From contig NZ_GG657883.1 of assembly GCF_000156355.1 (NCBI RefSeq), forward strand, positions 36,467-100,466: a DNA stretch of 64,000 nucleotides, read 5' to 3'. The notes beneath the pieces are model-generated. The model ran no database searches. It was not told where the DNA came from and saw only the letters and a list, made by a program, of their open reading frames with translations. Source of the stretch: Methylophaga thiooxydans DMS010 (lineage in GTDB: Bacteria; Pseudomonadota; Gammaproteobacteria; Nitrosococcales; Methylophagaceae). Made by a program: the position numbers and the translations under genes. This document shows positions 17,886 to 27,333 of the stretch, one piece after another; positions within the stretch are counted from its first letter, which is position 1, and every line of letters begins with the position of its first letter.

Positions 17886-19796
17886 TTATGCTGTTTTGTT
17901 TTGGCTGAAAGAGGGCAACCCTAACAGTAATATCAATGACACCAACACGACGAGCAGTTGCGCAAGAACTCCTTCCCATGTTGGATGAACTCCCAGCCAT
18001 GCGATGTCGAGATTGATTGGCATTGGCGACATGGAGACCAGAGCCGCTTCTTGCAGCGCGGCTACAGCCTTACCAATTAATACAAATGACAGCGCTAACA
18101 TTAAATAGCTTGTGAACAAAAAGAATTTTCTAATCGGCAGGCGTAATGAAAATTTGACCATTAAATAGGCAATTATCGCGAGCACGACAATACCTGCAAT
18201 AAAGCCAGTCCCGACCGACATAAACTGAGAGGGTAATGATTGGGTTAGCAATGCTTGGTAAAACAGCACGGTTTCAAACACTTCACGATAGACAGCAATG
18301 AAAGCCAGAGCAGCGATACCCCATAGCGTGCCAGTGCTCAGATGGCGGTGAATATTGTCGCGGATATAGGCTTGCCAATTACTAGCATTGGTTTTGCTAT
18401 GCATCCAAAAACCCACGTAAAAAAGTACAACGGCTGCCAACAGAGCCGCAACACCCTCCATAATTTCGCGACTGGCGCCACTGATGCTGACAAGATGTTG
18501 TGCGACCCACCATGTACCAAAACCAGCGGCAATCGCTAATATCCACCCAGTGTGAACGAATTTAACGGCATCCCGACGTTCAGTTTTTACTAACACTGTA
18601 ACCAAAGCCAACACGACTAACAGGGCTTCCAAGCCTTCGCGCAATAAAATGATAAAACTTGCCGTGAATAACGTTGACTCTGACAAGGTATCGGCTGAGA
18701 GCATATTTTGTGCCTGTGTCAGCTGTGCATCGGCTTGCTCTAACGTCTCGGCAAGTGCTGTTTCTTGATTAGCCTGACTTGTTAACTGGCGGAATTGCAT
18801 CATAGATGCTTCGATATCTTTTCTTAGTTGAGTGTCATACGCATCTAACGCATTTTCAGCCAGTTCAAAGCCATCTAAATAAGCACTAACGGCCAACGCT
18901 TGGGCTTGTTTGAATTCATCAGCAAGATACGCTTTATGCGAAGCTTCAAGCTGTTGTTTGGCCATTGCTAAGGGATCTGCCGCGGCGAATAATGGCGAAG
19001 GGTTGGCACGTAGTTGTTCAATCGATGCCAGATTAATGGCGGGAAATTGCTTGTTCAGGGTCGTTGGGCTATGACTGACAAAGTCCTGCATGGTCATGCC
19101 TGTCGGGGTTTGTGAGACTTGTTCACTCTCAGTAAATGCAAGACTGCCTGCGTAAAAAGCGAGAGACCAGCGTTGCTGATCATTGAGCTGAGAAAAGGCA
19201 GCCATTGCGGTGCCATCAATACCATTGGTAATGGCGTCGTATAAACCGACTAACGAACGACTGTGCGCGCGGGCTTTATCAGTGAAGTCCGTCGGAGTCG
19301 GTTCCAACGAGGCAGCGAGTGGGCCGTCACCTTGCCCCTTAGCCCCATGGCAAGCGATACAGTTTTGTTGAAACAAAGCATGAGTTTGCGTCGCGGGTAA
19401 TAGCGATTTTTTTAAGGTAACCGCTGGTGCAATGTCCATTAACAGATGACGCAGTTCAACGGTGATTGGTTCAATATCAGCGGGTTCTTGCTTGTTTTTA
19501 ATAGCCGTTTGTAGTTTTAAGGCGGCTTCAACTGCAGCGTTGCCACCATCCAGGTTTTGAGTTTTTTCTACGGCAAGCGCAGAAAATTCGAGCATTTCGT
19601 CGTATTCACCCTGACTAATGATTTCGCCATTTTTGATGGCTTCGCGATAGTCTACATTTATGTATTCTGCAATCTGCATCAGTTGACGCGTATCACTTTG
19701 TGCTTCGTTAGCGTGTGCAGAGAAGCTGATAAGAAATGATAAGGTCATGAGACTGGCAACGAGACCAGACTTAAAAAATACGCCGAGTTTAAACAC
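17886..19796 (-). CDS. FTR1-family iron permease with an N-terminal cytochrome c domain
   Basis: 636-residue inner-membrane protein. A signal peptide (about residues 1-30, ending SAHA) leads to a periplasmic region with a cytochrome c haem motif CIACH near residue 146, then a long helical linker, then seven hydrophobic segments of the FTR1 permease with REGLEALLVV and YREVFETVL motifs that bind ferric iron. The haem domain probably couples ferrous oxidation to uptake. The GTG start after GGAG was preferred to an upstream TTG. A strong Fur box lies upstream, so iron-repressed expression is expected. Confidence 0.88.
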   Translation of the reverse strand: MFKLGVFFKSGLVASLMTLSFLISFSAHANEAQSDTRQLMQIAEYINVDYREAIKNGEIISQGEYDEMLEFSALAVEKTQNLDGGNAAVEAALKLQTAIKNKQEPADIEPITVELRHLLMDIAPAVTLKKSLLPATQTHALFQQNCIACHGAKGQGDGPLAASLEPTPTDFTDKARAHSRSLVGLYDAITNGIDGTAMAAFSQLNDQQRWSLAFYAGSLAFTESEQVSQTPTGMTMQDFVSHSPTTLNKQFPAINLASIEQLRANPSPLFAAADPLAMAKQQLEASHKAYLADEFKQAQALAVSAYLDGFELAENALDAYDTQLRKDIEASMMQFRQLTSQANQETALAETLEQADAQLTQAQNMLSADTLSESTLFTASFIILLREGLEALLVVLALVTVLVKTERRDAVKFVHTGWILAIAAGFGTWWVAQHLVSISGASREIMEGVAALLAAVVLFYVGFWMHSKTNASNWQAYIRDNIHRHLSTGTLWGIAALAFIAVYREVFETVLFYQALLTQSLPSQFMSVGTGFIAGIVVLAIIAYLMVKFSLRLPIRKFFLFTSYLMLALSFVLIGKAVAALQEAALVSMSPMPINLDIAWLGVHPTWEGVLAQLLVVLVSLILLLGLPSFSQNKTA

Positions 19797-19847
19797 GATG
19801 GGTGGCTCCAAATGTCGCTAAATTGCTGACTTTGTCGCAAATTAACT

Positions 19848-19866
19848 GTTAATGAGAATCACTATC
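19848..19866 (-). promoter_or_regulatory. Fur box upstream of the FTR1 gene
   Basis: GTTAATGAGAATCACTATC matches 16 of 19 positions of the Fur consensus GATAATGATAATCATTATC. It sits about 50 bases upstream of the FTR1 start codon and also between it and the divergent cyclotransferase-like gene. Confidence 0.75.
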
Positions 19867-19944
19867 ATTATAAACGTTAGTCACCTCAATGAGTCAATAT
19901 ATGTAAGCAAGCTACTATACTGCTGAAACAGAGGTGCATCAATC

Positions 19945-20511
19945 ATGAGCAATCAGCCCGACACGAATAAACTTCAGCGCTGTCTGTATTTTGCCTACGG
20001 TTCTAATATGGCGTTTTCCCGTCTATTTCAACGTGTGCCTTCTGCGCAAAAATATTGCCGAGTACAACTCTACAAGCATCAATTGCGGTTTCACAAACGT
20101 AGCCACGTTGACGGTTCGGCAAAATGTGACGCGTGGTATACCGGTGCGTCGTCAGATTGGGTTGAAGGCATCATTTATAACATCGCTATGCGCGATAAAT
20201 GGCATCTGGACGACATAGAAGGAGTGGGGCATGGCTATGCAATCAAGCAGGTTTGCGTGGTTGATAAACACGATCGTGTCTTGCAAGCATATACCTACGT
20301 TGCCACCGACATTGATACTGAGCTCAGACCGTTCGACTGGTACAAACAGCATGTTCTGATCGGGGCTAAAGAACATCACTTACCCGTTGAATACATAGAG
20401 CAGATTAATGCTGTTGAGGCTGAAGTTGATAGCGATACAGAACGTGCTGAACGAGAAATGGCAATCCATGACTTGGGCGATAAAGCGCTTTCTGACCGAG
20501 ATGGGACATGA
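19945..20511 (+). CDS. Gamma-glutamylcyclotransferase-like protein
   Basis: 188 residues with the hallmark N-terminal YFAYGSNM loop and a catalytic acid in LDDIEGVGHGY. This GGCT fold cleaves gamma-glutamyl groups to 5-oxoproline. The C-terminal 30 residues are acidic and probably disordered. It diverges from the iron permease and precedes a dioxygenase gene by 36 bases. The true substrate is unknown. Confidence 0.8.
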   Translation: MSNQPDTNKLQRCLYFAYGSNMAFSRLFQRVPSAQKYCRVQLYKHQLRFHKRSHVDGSAKCDAWYTGASSDWVEGIIYNIAMRDKWHLDDIEGVGHGYAIKQVCVVDKHDRVLQAYTYVATDIDTELRPFDWYKQHVLIGAKEHHLPVEYIEQINAVEAEVDSDTERAEREMAIHDLGDKALSDRDGT

Positions 20512-20547
20512 TAACCTTACAGGCTATCAATTTTTTGTTACAAAATT

Positions 20548-21168
20548 ATGCAAAACGTGCTGAAACTGGATGCGTTAACCGCATCACCACTGAAGACAGA
20601 TCCATACCCCTATTTTTCGGTAGCGCAGGCTATTGATCCTGAGTATGTCAGCGACGTTATCCGAGATTTTCCTTCGATCGATGACGGCGGTAGCTACAAT
20701 GTCGATGATGTGGCAACCGGGCCAGCATTTAAACAACTAATCGATTCTCTGGATACGCCTCAGTTTCGTCAAATTATCTGTGATAAGTTTGATGTTGCGG
20801 TAATGGATTTACCGATGATGGTTACGCTACGCGGGTATTCACGTAAAAAAGATGGCCGTATTCACACCGACTCTAAAACAAAAGTCGCGACCATTTTGCT
20901 GTATCTCAATGATGACTGGCAGGCTGAAACAGGTAAGCTCCGGATTTTACGCAGTGCCGATGATATGGAAGATTACGTCGAAGAAATCGCCCCTGGCCCG
21001 GGCAGTTTATTAGCCTTTAAAGTGACGGATAATTGTTGGCACGGCTACCCCAGTTTCGAAGGGAAAAGGCAATCAATTCAGATCAACTTTTTGACCAGCG
21101 AAGCGGCTGGCAATAAACATCGTTTCTTTCACGGACTAAGTGCAAAGCTGAAATCCTTGTTTAAATAA
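20548..21168 (+). CDS. 2-oxoglutarate/Fe(II)-dependent oxygenase family protein
   Basis: 206-residue double-stranded beta-helix protein. The metal triad is visible as HTD near residue 108 and a distal His in CWHGYPSF, followed by an Arg in GKRQSIQINFL that would bind 2-oxoglutarate. It resembles prolyl-hydroxylase-like 2OG-Fe(II) oxygenases found beside polysaccharide or glycan genes. No ribosome site is evident close to the ATG. Substrate unknown; it may be cotranscribed with the cyclotransferase-like gene. Confidence 0.78.
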   Translation: MQNVLKLDALTASPLKTDPYPYFSVAQAIDPEYVSDVIRDFPSIDDGGSYNVDDVATGPAFKQLIDSLDTPQFRQIICDKFDVAVMDLPMMVTLRGYSRKKDGRIHTDSKTKVATILLYLNDDWQAETGKLRILRSADDMEDYVEEIAPGPGSLLAFKVTDNCWHGYPSFEGKRQSIQINFLTSEAAGNKHRFFHGLSAKLKSLFK

Positions 21169-21398
21169 ATTATGTGTCTACACCCTGCCAGATTTCATGT
21201 TTGGTGGAACACCGGTAGAGAAAGCCGGTCACAAATGCAATCGTTGTATCAACGTCGATATAACCTTTTCGTTCAGTCTTATTTTTAACCGACTGTCATA
21301 GTCCTGTGATTGCGTAATGCTATCGTTTGGTCATAGACTGAATTCATACATGCGTTTAGCCGTTGAAAACGGATAGCAACATCGGAGAATCAATCTTT

Positions 21399-23552
21399 AT
21401 GAGCGACAAGCCGGGGAAGATCTATATCGCCTTGATCAGTGTGCACGGTCTGATTCGTGGACAAAACCTTGAATTGGGACGCGATGCAGATACGGGGGGG
21501 CAAACGCTTTATGTGTTAGAGCTTGCACAAGCCTTATCTGAATTACCAGAAGTCGCCCAAGTCGATCTTGTTACCCGGCGTATCATTGATGAGAACATTG
21601 ATCCTGACTATGCTGAACCGATAGAAACGCTTAATGATAAATTACGTGTTGTGAGGATTGATGCAGGTCCTGAGGAATATATTTACAAAGAACATTTATG
21701 GGATCACCTTGATGGCTTTGCCGATTCGCTGGCGGACTTTTTCAGGCACCAAGGGCACATTCCCGATTTGATTCACAGCCACTATGCTGACGCTGGTTTG
21801 GTCGGTTCGCATGTCGCCAATATACTTGGTATTCCCTTAGTACACACAGGCCATTCCCTGGGACGTGTGAAACGCCGACGCTTGCTTGCCAGTGGATTGA
21901 GTACGGAGCAAATCGAAAAGCTCTATAACATGTCTCGTCGGGTAGAAGCCGAAGAGATTACATTGGCCACCGCTGAGCGTGTTATCACCAGTACCCATCA
22001 AGAGATTGAAGAACAATACGAGGTATACGATCATTATCAGCCCGATCAAATGCGCGTTATTCCACCAGGTACAAATATCAAGCAATTCCAACCGCCCGCG
22101 GGTAATGAGCTGGATGACCCGATATTTACCACACTGACTCAACACCTGACTGAGCCAAGTAAACCCATTATTCTGGCCTTGTCACGGCCGGATAAGCGTA
22201 AGAACATTAATGTTTTGATTGAAGCCTATGGCGAGTCAGAAAAACTTCAGCAGTTAGCCAATCTCGTTATTATTGCCGGTAACCGCGATGACATTGATGA
22301 TTTAGAGCAGGGCGCGCAAGAGGTCTTTCATGAGTTACTGGTATCGATAGATAGATACGATCTTTATGGAAAAGTCGCGATGCCCAAGCATCACAAGCGA
22401 GATCAGGTGCCGATGATGTATCGCATTGCAGCGGCGTCAGGCGGTGTCTTTGTCAATCCGGCATTGACCGAGCCATTTGGACTGACATTAATTGAGGCAG
22501 CGGCTTCAGGCCTGCCCATCGTTGCCACAGAGGATGGTGGTCCTAGAGACATAATTGGTAACTGTCATAACGGTCACCTGATTGACCCGTTGGAGTCAGC
22601 AACGATAACTGAGGCTTTATTAAAATTGCTAACGGATAATGCTCATTGGCAACAGTTGTCTGAGCAAGGTTTGGCTGGCGTCACCGAACATTATTCTTGG
22701 CAGGCGCACGCAAAACGCTATATTCAGTTAGTGAAACCGATTGCCCAGCGCGATGAGTTCTTACAGCGGCGGCCGGTTGAGCGAACCAGTCAGGTCTATG
22801 CTGAGTCAGCCATTGTGAGTGATCTGGACTTGAATCTGGTTGGTGATGATGTGTCTCTGCAGGAGCTGATTCGTCTTCTTCGCGAGCACCGCAAAACCAC
22901 CAAATTTGTTATCGCAACCGGGCGTAGACTGGATGTGGCGCTGCGATTGATGAAAAAACATCGGATTCCAGAGCCTGATATTCTGATTACCAGTTCGGGT
23001 ACCGAAATTTACTATGCCCCTAAACTGACCCCTGACAGAGCATGGGCGCAGCATATTGATTACCACTGGACGCCCCACAAAATACGACCTTGGTTAGACG
23101 AGTATGCTGGACTTGAACGCCAGCCTAAGTCAGAGCAAAGTCGTTTTAAACTGAGTTATTACATCGATCCTGATATCGCTGACTTTGAAGACATTAAACG
23201 TATGTTGCATCAGGAAGAGCAGGCTGTTCATGCCCAGCTCGCCTTTGGTCAGTACCTCGATATCATGCCAATCCGTGCGTCAAAAGGCATGGCCTTACGT
23301 TTTATTGCTGATCGTTGGCAGATTCCGCTGGAACGCATTTTAGTTGCTGGCGGCTCGGGAGCTGATGAAGATATGATGCGTGGTAATACCTTAGCTGCGG
23401 TAGTAGCAAATAGGCACAATGAAGAATTAGCTCAGTTAGGTGATACGGAGGGCATATATCTGGCTGAGAAACCTTTTGCTGCCGGTATTCTAGAAGCACT
23501 AGAACATTATCAGTTTTTCAACCACCTTAAACAGCAGAAAGCCTTACCATGA
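21399..23552 (+). CDS. sps: Sucrose-phosphate synthase with C-terminal HAD domain
   Basis: 717-residue GT4 enzyme making sucrose 6-phosphate from UDP-glucose and fructose 6-phosphate. The N-terminal glycosyltransferase domain runs from GRDADTGGQTLYVLELAQAL through HSHYADAG to the donor motif PALTEPFGLTLIEAAASGLP. The C-terminal region (about residues 470-710) is an SPP-like HAD domain. The ATG after GGAG was used; an upstream TTG is less likely. It overlaps the phosphatase gene by ATGA. In halophilic methylotrophs this cluster makes sucrose as an osmolyte. Confidence 0.93.
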   Translation: MSDKPGKIYIALISVHGLIRGQNLELGRDADTGGQTLYVLELAQALSELPEVAQVDLVTRRIIDENIDPDYAEPIETLNDKLRVVRIDAGPEEYIYKEHLWDHLDGFADSLADFFRHQGHIPDLIHSHYADAGLVGSHVANILGIPLVHTGHSLGRVKRRRLLASGLSTEQIEKLYNMSRRVEAEEITLATAERVITSTHQEIEEQYEVYDHYQPDQMRVIPPGTNIKQFQPPAGNELDDPIFTTLTQHLTEPSKPIILALSRPDKRKNINVLIEAYGESEKLQQLANLVIIAGNRDDIDDLEQGAQEVFHELLVSIDRYDLYGKVAMPKHHKRDQVPMMYRIAAASGGVFVNPALTEPFGLTLIEAAASGLPIVATEDGGPRDIIGNCHNGHLIDPLESATITEALLKLLTDNAHWQQLSEQGLAGVTEHYSWQAHAKRYIQLVKPIAQRDEFLQRRPVERTSQVYAESAIVSDLDLNLVGDDVSLQELIRLLREHRKTTKFVIATGRRLDVALRLMKKHRIPEPDILITSSGTEIYYAPKLTPDRAWAQHIDYHWTPHKIRPWLDEYAGLERQPKSEQSRFKLSYYIDPDIADFEDIKRMLHQEEQAVHAQLAFGQYLDIMPIRASKGMALRFIADRWQIPLERILVAGGSGADEDMMRGNTLAAVVANRHNEELAQLGDTEGIYLAEKPFAAGILEALEHYQFFNHLKQQKALP

Positions 23553-24406
23553 GCGATCCCAAACTTTTGCTTTGTACAGACATGGATAGAACCGTTATCC
23601 CAAATGGTTTTCAACCGGAACCTGCCGATGCGCGTAAACAGTTCAGTGCTTTTTGCCAGCGCTCGGATGTCAAACTGGCCTACGTTACCGGGCGCCATGT
23701 GGCACTAGTAAAACGGGCAATAAAAAATTATGCCTTACCGCTACCTGACTATGCGATTACCGATGTCGGCACCAAGATATATCACGTTGCGAATGGCACC
23801 TGGCAACAGATGGCAGACTGGGAAGCGGAAATAGATCAAGATTGGAATGGTAAAACGCATTCGCAACTAAAACAGTTGCTTAAATCGGTCAGTGAATTGC
23901 GCTTACAGGAAAGCAGCAAGCAAAACACCCATAAACTGAGTTATTACCTACCGCTCTATCTGGATAAAGACAGCAAAATAGCGCAGGTAGAAGCATTGCT
24001 TACAGAGGCAGGCGTTAATGCCAGTGTGTTATGGAGCGTCGATGAACCCAAAAATATCGGCTTAATGGATATTCTGCCTAAGCACGCCACCAAGCTGCAT
24101 GCCATTGAGTTTTTACAAGCGAAACTCGGCTATGCCCTCAGTGACGTGGTTTTTGCCGGTGACAGTGGTAATGATTTACCGGTGCTGACTAGCCGCATTC
24201 AATCCGTTCTTGTGGACAATGCCAGTGCAGAAATCAAACAGGCAGCGTTGCAATTATCACAGCACAATGGCCATAGTTCAGCCTTGTATCTGGCCCACAG
24301 TGAGGCGCAAGATAATAACGGCAATTACGCTGCGGGAGTGTTACAAGGGGTGGAGCACTTTGCACCACAATTTCGTCATCAGGACAAAACAGAAAACATC
24401 ACATGA
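23549..24406 (+). CDS. spp: Sucrose-6-phosphate phosphatase
   Basis: 285-residue HAD phosphatase releasing sucrose from sucrose 6-phosphate. Motif I is CTDMDRT, where Asp is the nucleophile; YVTGRH and FAGDSGNDLPVL are motifs II and IV. It overlaps sps at the 5' end and the fructokinase gene at the 3' end by ATGA-type junctions, so the three are translationally coupled. Confidence 0.92.
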   Translation: MSDPKLLLCTDMDRTVIPNGFQPEPADARKQFSAFCQRSDVKLAYVTGRHVALVKRAIKNYALPLPDYAITDVGTKIYHVANGTWQQMADWEAEIDQDWNGKTHSQLKQLLKSVSELRLQESSKQNTHKLSYYLPLYLDKDSKIAQVEALLTEAGVNASVLWSVDEPKNIGLMDILPKHATKLHAIEFLQAKLGYALSDVVFAGDSGNDLPVLTSRIQSVLVDNASAEIKQAALQLSQHNGHSSALYLAHSEAQDNNGNYAAGVLQGVEHFAPQFRHQDKTENIT

Positions 24407-25278
24407 ATCAGACAACACAATTGACTATTTTTGGTGAAGCATTATTCGATTGTTTTCCTGACGGAGAGTCAGTATTAGGCGGCGCACCGTTTAATGTAGC
24501 GTGGCATCTGCAGGCTTTTGGTGATGCACCAAAATTTATTAGCCGAGTGGGTAACGATACGCTGGGAGATACGATTCTTGCCGAGATGAAGAATTGGGGC
24601 ATGGATACCAACTGGGTACAGCTAGACAATCAACATCCCACGGGGCGTGTCAACGTTACCATCGATGACAATGAGCCGAGCTATGAGATTGCCACCGAGA
24701 GTGCGTGGGATTTTATTGCTGACAGTTTGATTGACTCGCCACCGCAAACAGGGCTTTTCTATCATGGCTCGTTAGCCGCAAGAAGTGAGATCAGTCATCA
24801 CACCTTACAAAAGCTAACTGAAAGCCCTGGTTTAGATATTTTTGTGGATGTGAATTTACGTGATCCGTGGTGGCAAAAAGAAGATATATGCCACTGGTTA
24901 GAACAGGCGCGTTGGGTAAAACTCAATCAGGATGAGCTTGGTGAACTGGGATTTCGATCAGCAGATTTGCATCAGGATATGACACGGATGCACAGTCACT
25001 ATCACCTCGATCAGCTCATTGTGACATGTGGAGAAAAAGGGGCGATTGTCAGAGATCAAGACGGTGAGTTTCATTTAATCAAGCCTACTGCTTCGAATCA
25101 GGTCATCGATACCGTCGGTGCCGGCGATGCCTTCACTGCTATGTATATTCACGGCTTACTGGCTGGCTGGGAGATTAGGCATGCTTTAGCGCAGGCACAA
25201 CACTTTGCGTCACAGGTTGTCGGCCTACGAGGCGCAACAAGTAAAGATGCTAACTTCTATAACATTATCAATAACTAA
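24403..25278 (+). CDS. fruK: Fructokinase (PfkB family)
   Basis: 291-residue carbohydrate kinase. GEALFDCFPDGESVLGGAPF is the N-terminal fructokinase pattern and DTVGAGDAFTA holds the catalytic Asp and anion hole. It phosphorylates fructose to fructose 6-phosphate. Here it would recycle the fructose freed when amylosucrase uses sucrose. Its start overlaps spp. Confidence 0.92.
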   Translation: MNQTTQLTIFGEALFDCFPDGESVLGGAPFNVAWHLQAFGDAPKFISRVGNDTLGDTILAEMKNWGMDTNWVQLDNQHPTGRVNVTIDDNEPSYEIATESAWDFIADSLIDSPPQTGLFYHGSLAARSEISHHTLQKLTESPGLDIFVDVNLRDPWWQKEDICHWLEQARWVKLNQDELGELGFRSADLHQDMTRMHSHYHLDQLIVTCGEKGAIVRDQDGEFHLIKPTASNQVIDTVGAGDAFTAMYIHGLLAGWEIRHALAQAQHFASQVVGLRGATSKDANFYNIINN

Positions 25279-25304
25279 TAATACAAATATAAGAATTCAC
25301 ATAA

Positions 25305-27260
25305 ATGTACGAGCAGCAAGCACATACACTCTTAAACGATATTCTTAACGAAATAGAAGCGGGTGTTTCCAAGCAAGATTTGCGTTATTTCTACACCCGA
25401 CTCGGTGCGAATTTCTACGCGATCCATTCTTTATTTGACCGACTCTACGGTGACCGAGAGGACTTCCAGACACAAGCTCAAAAGCTGGTTGAAACCATGG
25501 CCAAACAGTATATTCGCCGTCCTGAAGATTTGCGTCAGCGGGATATTGAGCGTGAAGCAGATCATAATTGGTTTCTCAGTCAAAACTGGATAGGCATGGC
25601 GCTCTATAGCCATGGTTTTGCCAAAGATTTGAAAGGGATGGAAAGCCATCTTAATTACTTTCAGGAACTGGGCGTGAATATGGTGCACATTATGCCCATC
25701 ATGCAATGCCCGCAAGGAAGTAGTGATGGTGGTTACGCGATCAGCAATTTTCGCGAAATTGACGAGAGAGCCGGCACGATTGACGATTTGTTGCATTTAT
25801 CTCGAGCCATGCATGAGCGAGATATGCTGCTGACGATGGATGTGGTGCTCAATCACACGTCTGATGAGCATGAATGGGCACAAAAAGCGCGTCAGGGCGA
25901 TAAGAAACACCAAGATTATTACTATACTTTTGAAACCCGTAATATTCCCGACATGTTTGAACAGAGCATGCCTGAAGTATTTCCTGAAACATCACCGGGT
26001 AACTTCACCTGGGATGAGCAGATGGGGAAATGGGTGATGACGGTGTTCAATGAATACCAGTGGGATCTTAATTATTCTAATCCGGCTGTATTCATCGAAA
26101 TGCTGGATGTTATTTTATTCTGGGCCAATCAGGGCGCCGATATTCTGCGACTTGATGCCGTGGCATTCTTGTGGAAAAAAATTGGTAGTACTTGCCAGAA
26201 TGAGCGTGAGGCTCACTTAATTTTACAATTACTTAAAGATTGTTGTCAGGTCACAGCTCCTGGCGTTTTATACATCGCAGAAGCAATCGTGGCACCTGTT
26301 GAGGTGACCAAATATTTTGGCGAAGATGCCGTGATCGCCAAAGAGTGCGAGATAGCATACAACGCGACGTTTATGGCGTTAATGTGGGATGCGGTGGCAA
26401 CGAAAAATGCGAAGTTGCTCAACCAAGGCATTAAAAGTCTGCCGGTTAAGTTAGAACGTGCGACTTGGCTAAATTATATCCGTTGTCATGACGATATCGG
26501 GCTTGGCTTCGATGATCGAGATATTGAAATTGTGGGCTATGAGCCGCGTGGTCATCGTAAGTTTCTAATTGACTACTTTATGGGGCGTTTCGATGATTCT
26601 CATGCCCGTGGTTTGCCGTTTGGTGAAAATGAAAAAACCGGGGATGCAAGGATATCTGGATCGTTAGCCTCGCTGGTCGGACTAGAGTATGCCGTTGAAG
26701 TAGGGGATTTGGAAGCTGAAGCCGATGCCATCAAAATTATTTTGTTATTGCATAGTCTGATTATGTCGTTCGGCGGTATTCCGCTGCTTTATTATGGCGA
26801 TGAAGTGGGCACGATTAATGACGTGTCATATCTTGATGATCCTCATAAGAAAGGTGATTCTCGCTGGGTTCACAGACCTGTCGTTGATTGGGACAAAGCT
26901 GAGCTACGCAATCAACCGGGAAACTATCAATACGAAATCTTTACTGCTTTAAAACGCATGATTGCGGTACGCAAGGAAATCGACGTCTTTGCCGACTTCA
27001 ACAACAGACAGTTAATCGATGTCGGTAATGAGCATCTATTTGTTTTTGAACGTTACAGCGTTACCCAACAATTCGACCGTGTGTTGGTTGTTGCTAACTT
27101 CAATGACAAGCCACAACATTTAAAAGTTGATCAGCTAGTTGGCTGGGGCGACCCCCAATATGGTGAGGTGATGGATCTCTACTCGGGTCAACGGCCAGAT
27201 ATTTTTAATAACACGCTGGTAATTCCGGCGTTTAGCTTTTATTGGCTTCAACAAAACTGA
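25305..27260 (+). CDS. ams: Amylosucrase (GH13)
   Basis: 651-residue glycoside hydrolase family 13 enzyme transferring glucose from sucrose onto alpha-glucan and releasing fructose. Barrel motifs are DVVLNHTSDEHEWA, the nucleophile region ILRLDAVAFLWK, the acid/base region LYIAEAIVAP and YIRCHDDIGLG. The N-terminal 90-residue helical domain is typical of amylosucrases. Its position after fructokinase gives a complete sucrose turnover route. Confidence 0.92.
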   Translation: MYEQQAHTLLNDILNEIEAGVSKQDLRYFYTRLGANFYAIHSLFDRLYGDREDFQTQAQKLVETMAKQYIRRPEDLRQRDIEREADHNWFLSQNWIGMALYSHGFAKDLKGMESHLNYFQELGVNMVHIMPIMQCPQGSSDGGYAISNFREIDERAGTIDDLLHLSRAMHERDMLLTMDVVLNHTSDEHEWAQKARQGDKKHQDYYYTFETRNIPDMFEQSMPEVFPETSPGNFTWDEQMGKWVMTVFNEYQWDLNYSNPAVFIEMLDVILFWANQGADILRLDAVAFLWKKIGSTCQNEREAHLILQLLKDCCQVTAPGVLYIAEAIVAPVEVTKYFGEDAVIAKECEIAYNATFMALMWDAVATKNAKLLNQGIKSLPVKLERATWLNYIRCHDDIGLGFDDRDIEIVGYEPRGHRKFLIDYFMGRFDDSHARGLPFGENEKTGDARISGSLASLVGLEYAVEVGDLEAEADAIKIILLLHSLIMSFGGIPLLYYGDEVGTINDVSYLDDPHKKGDSRWVHRPVVDWDKAELRNQPGNYQYEIFTALKRMIAVRKEIDVFADFNNRQLIDVGNEHLFVFERYSVTQQFDRVLVVANFNDKPQHLKVDQLVGWGDPQYGEVMDLYSGQRPDIFNNTLVIPAFSFYWLQQN

Positions 27261-27333
27261 GGAATGTTTCTTTCACGCTTAAGCAATACGAATTGGGTTA
27301 TGGTCAAACGACGGGGTTAATAGAGAGCATCCA

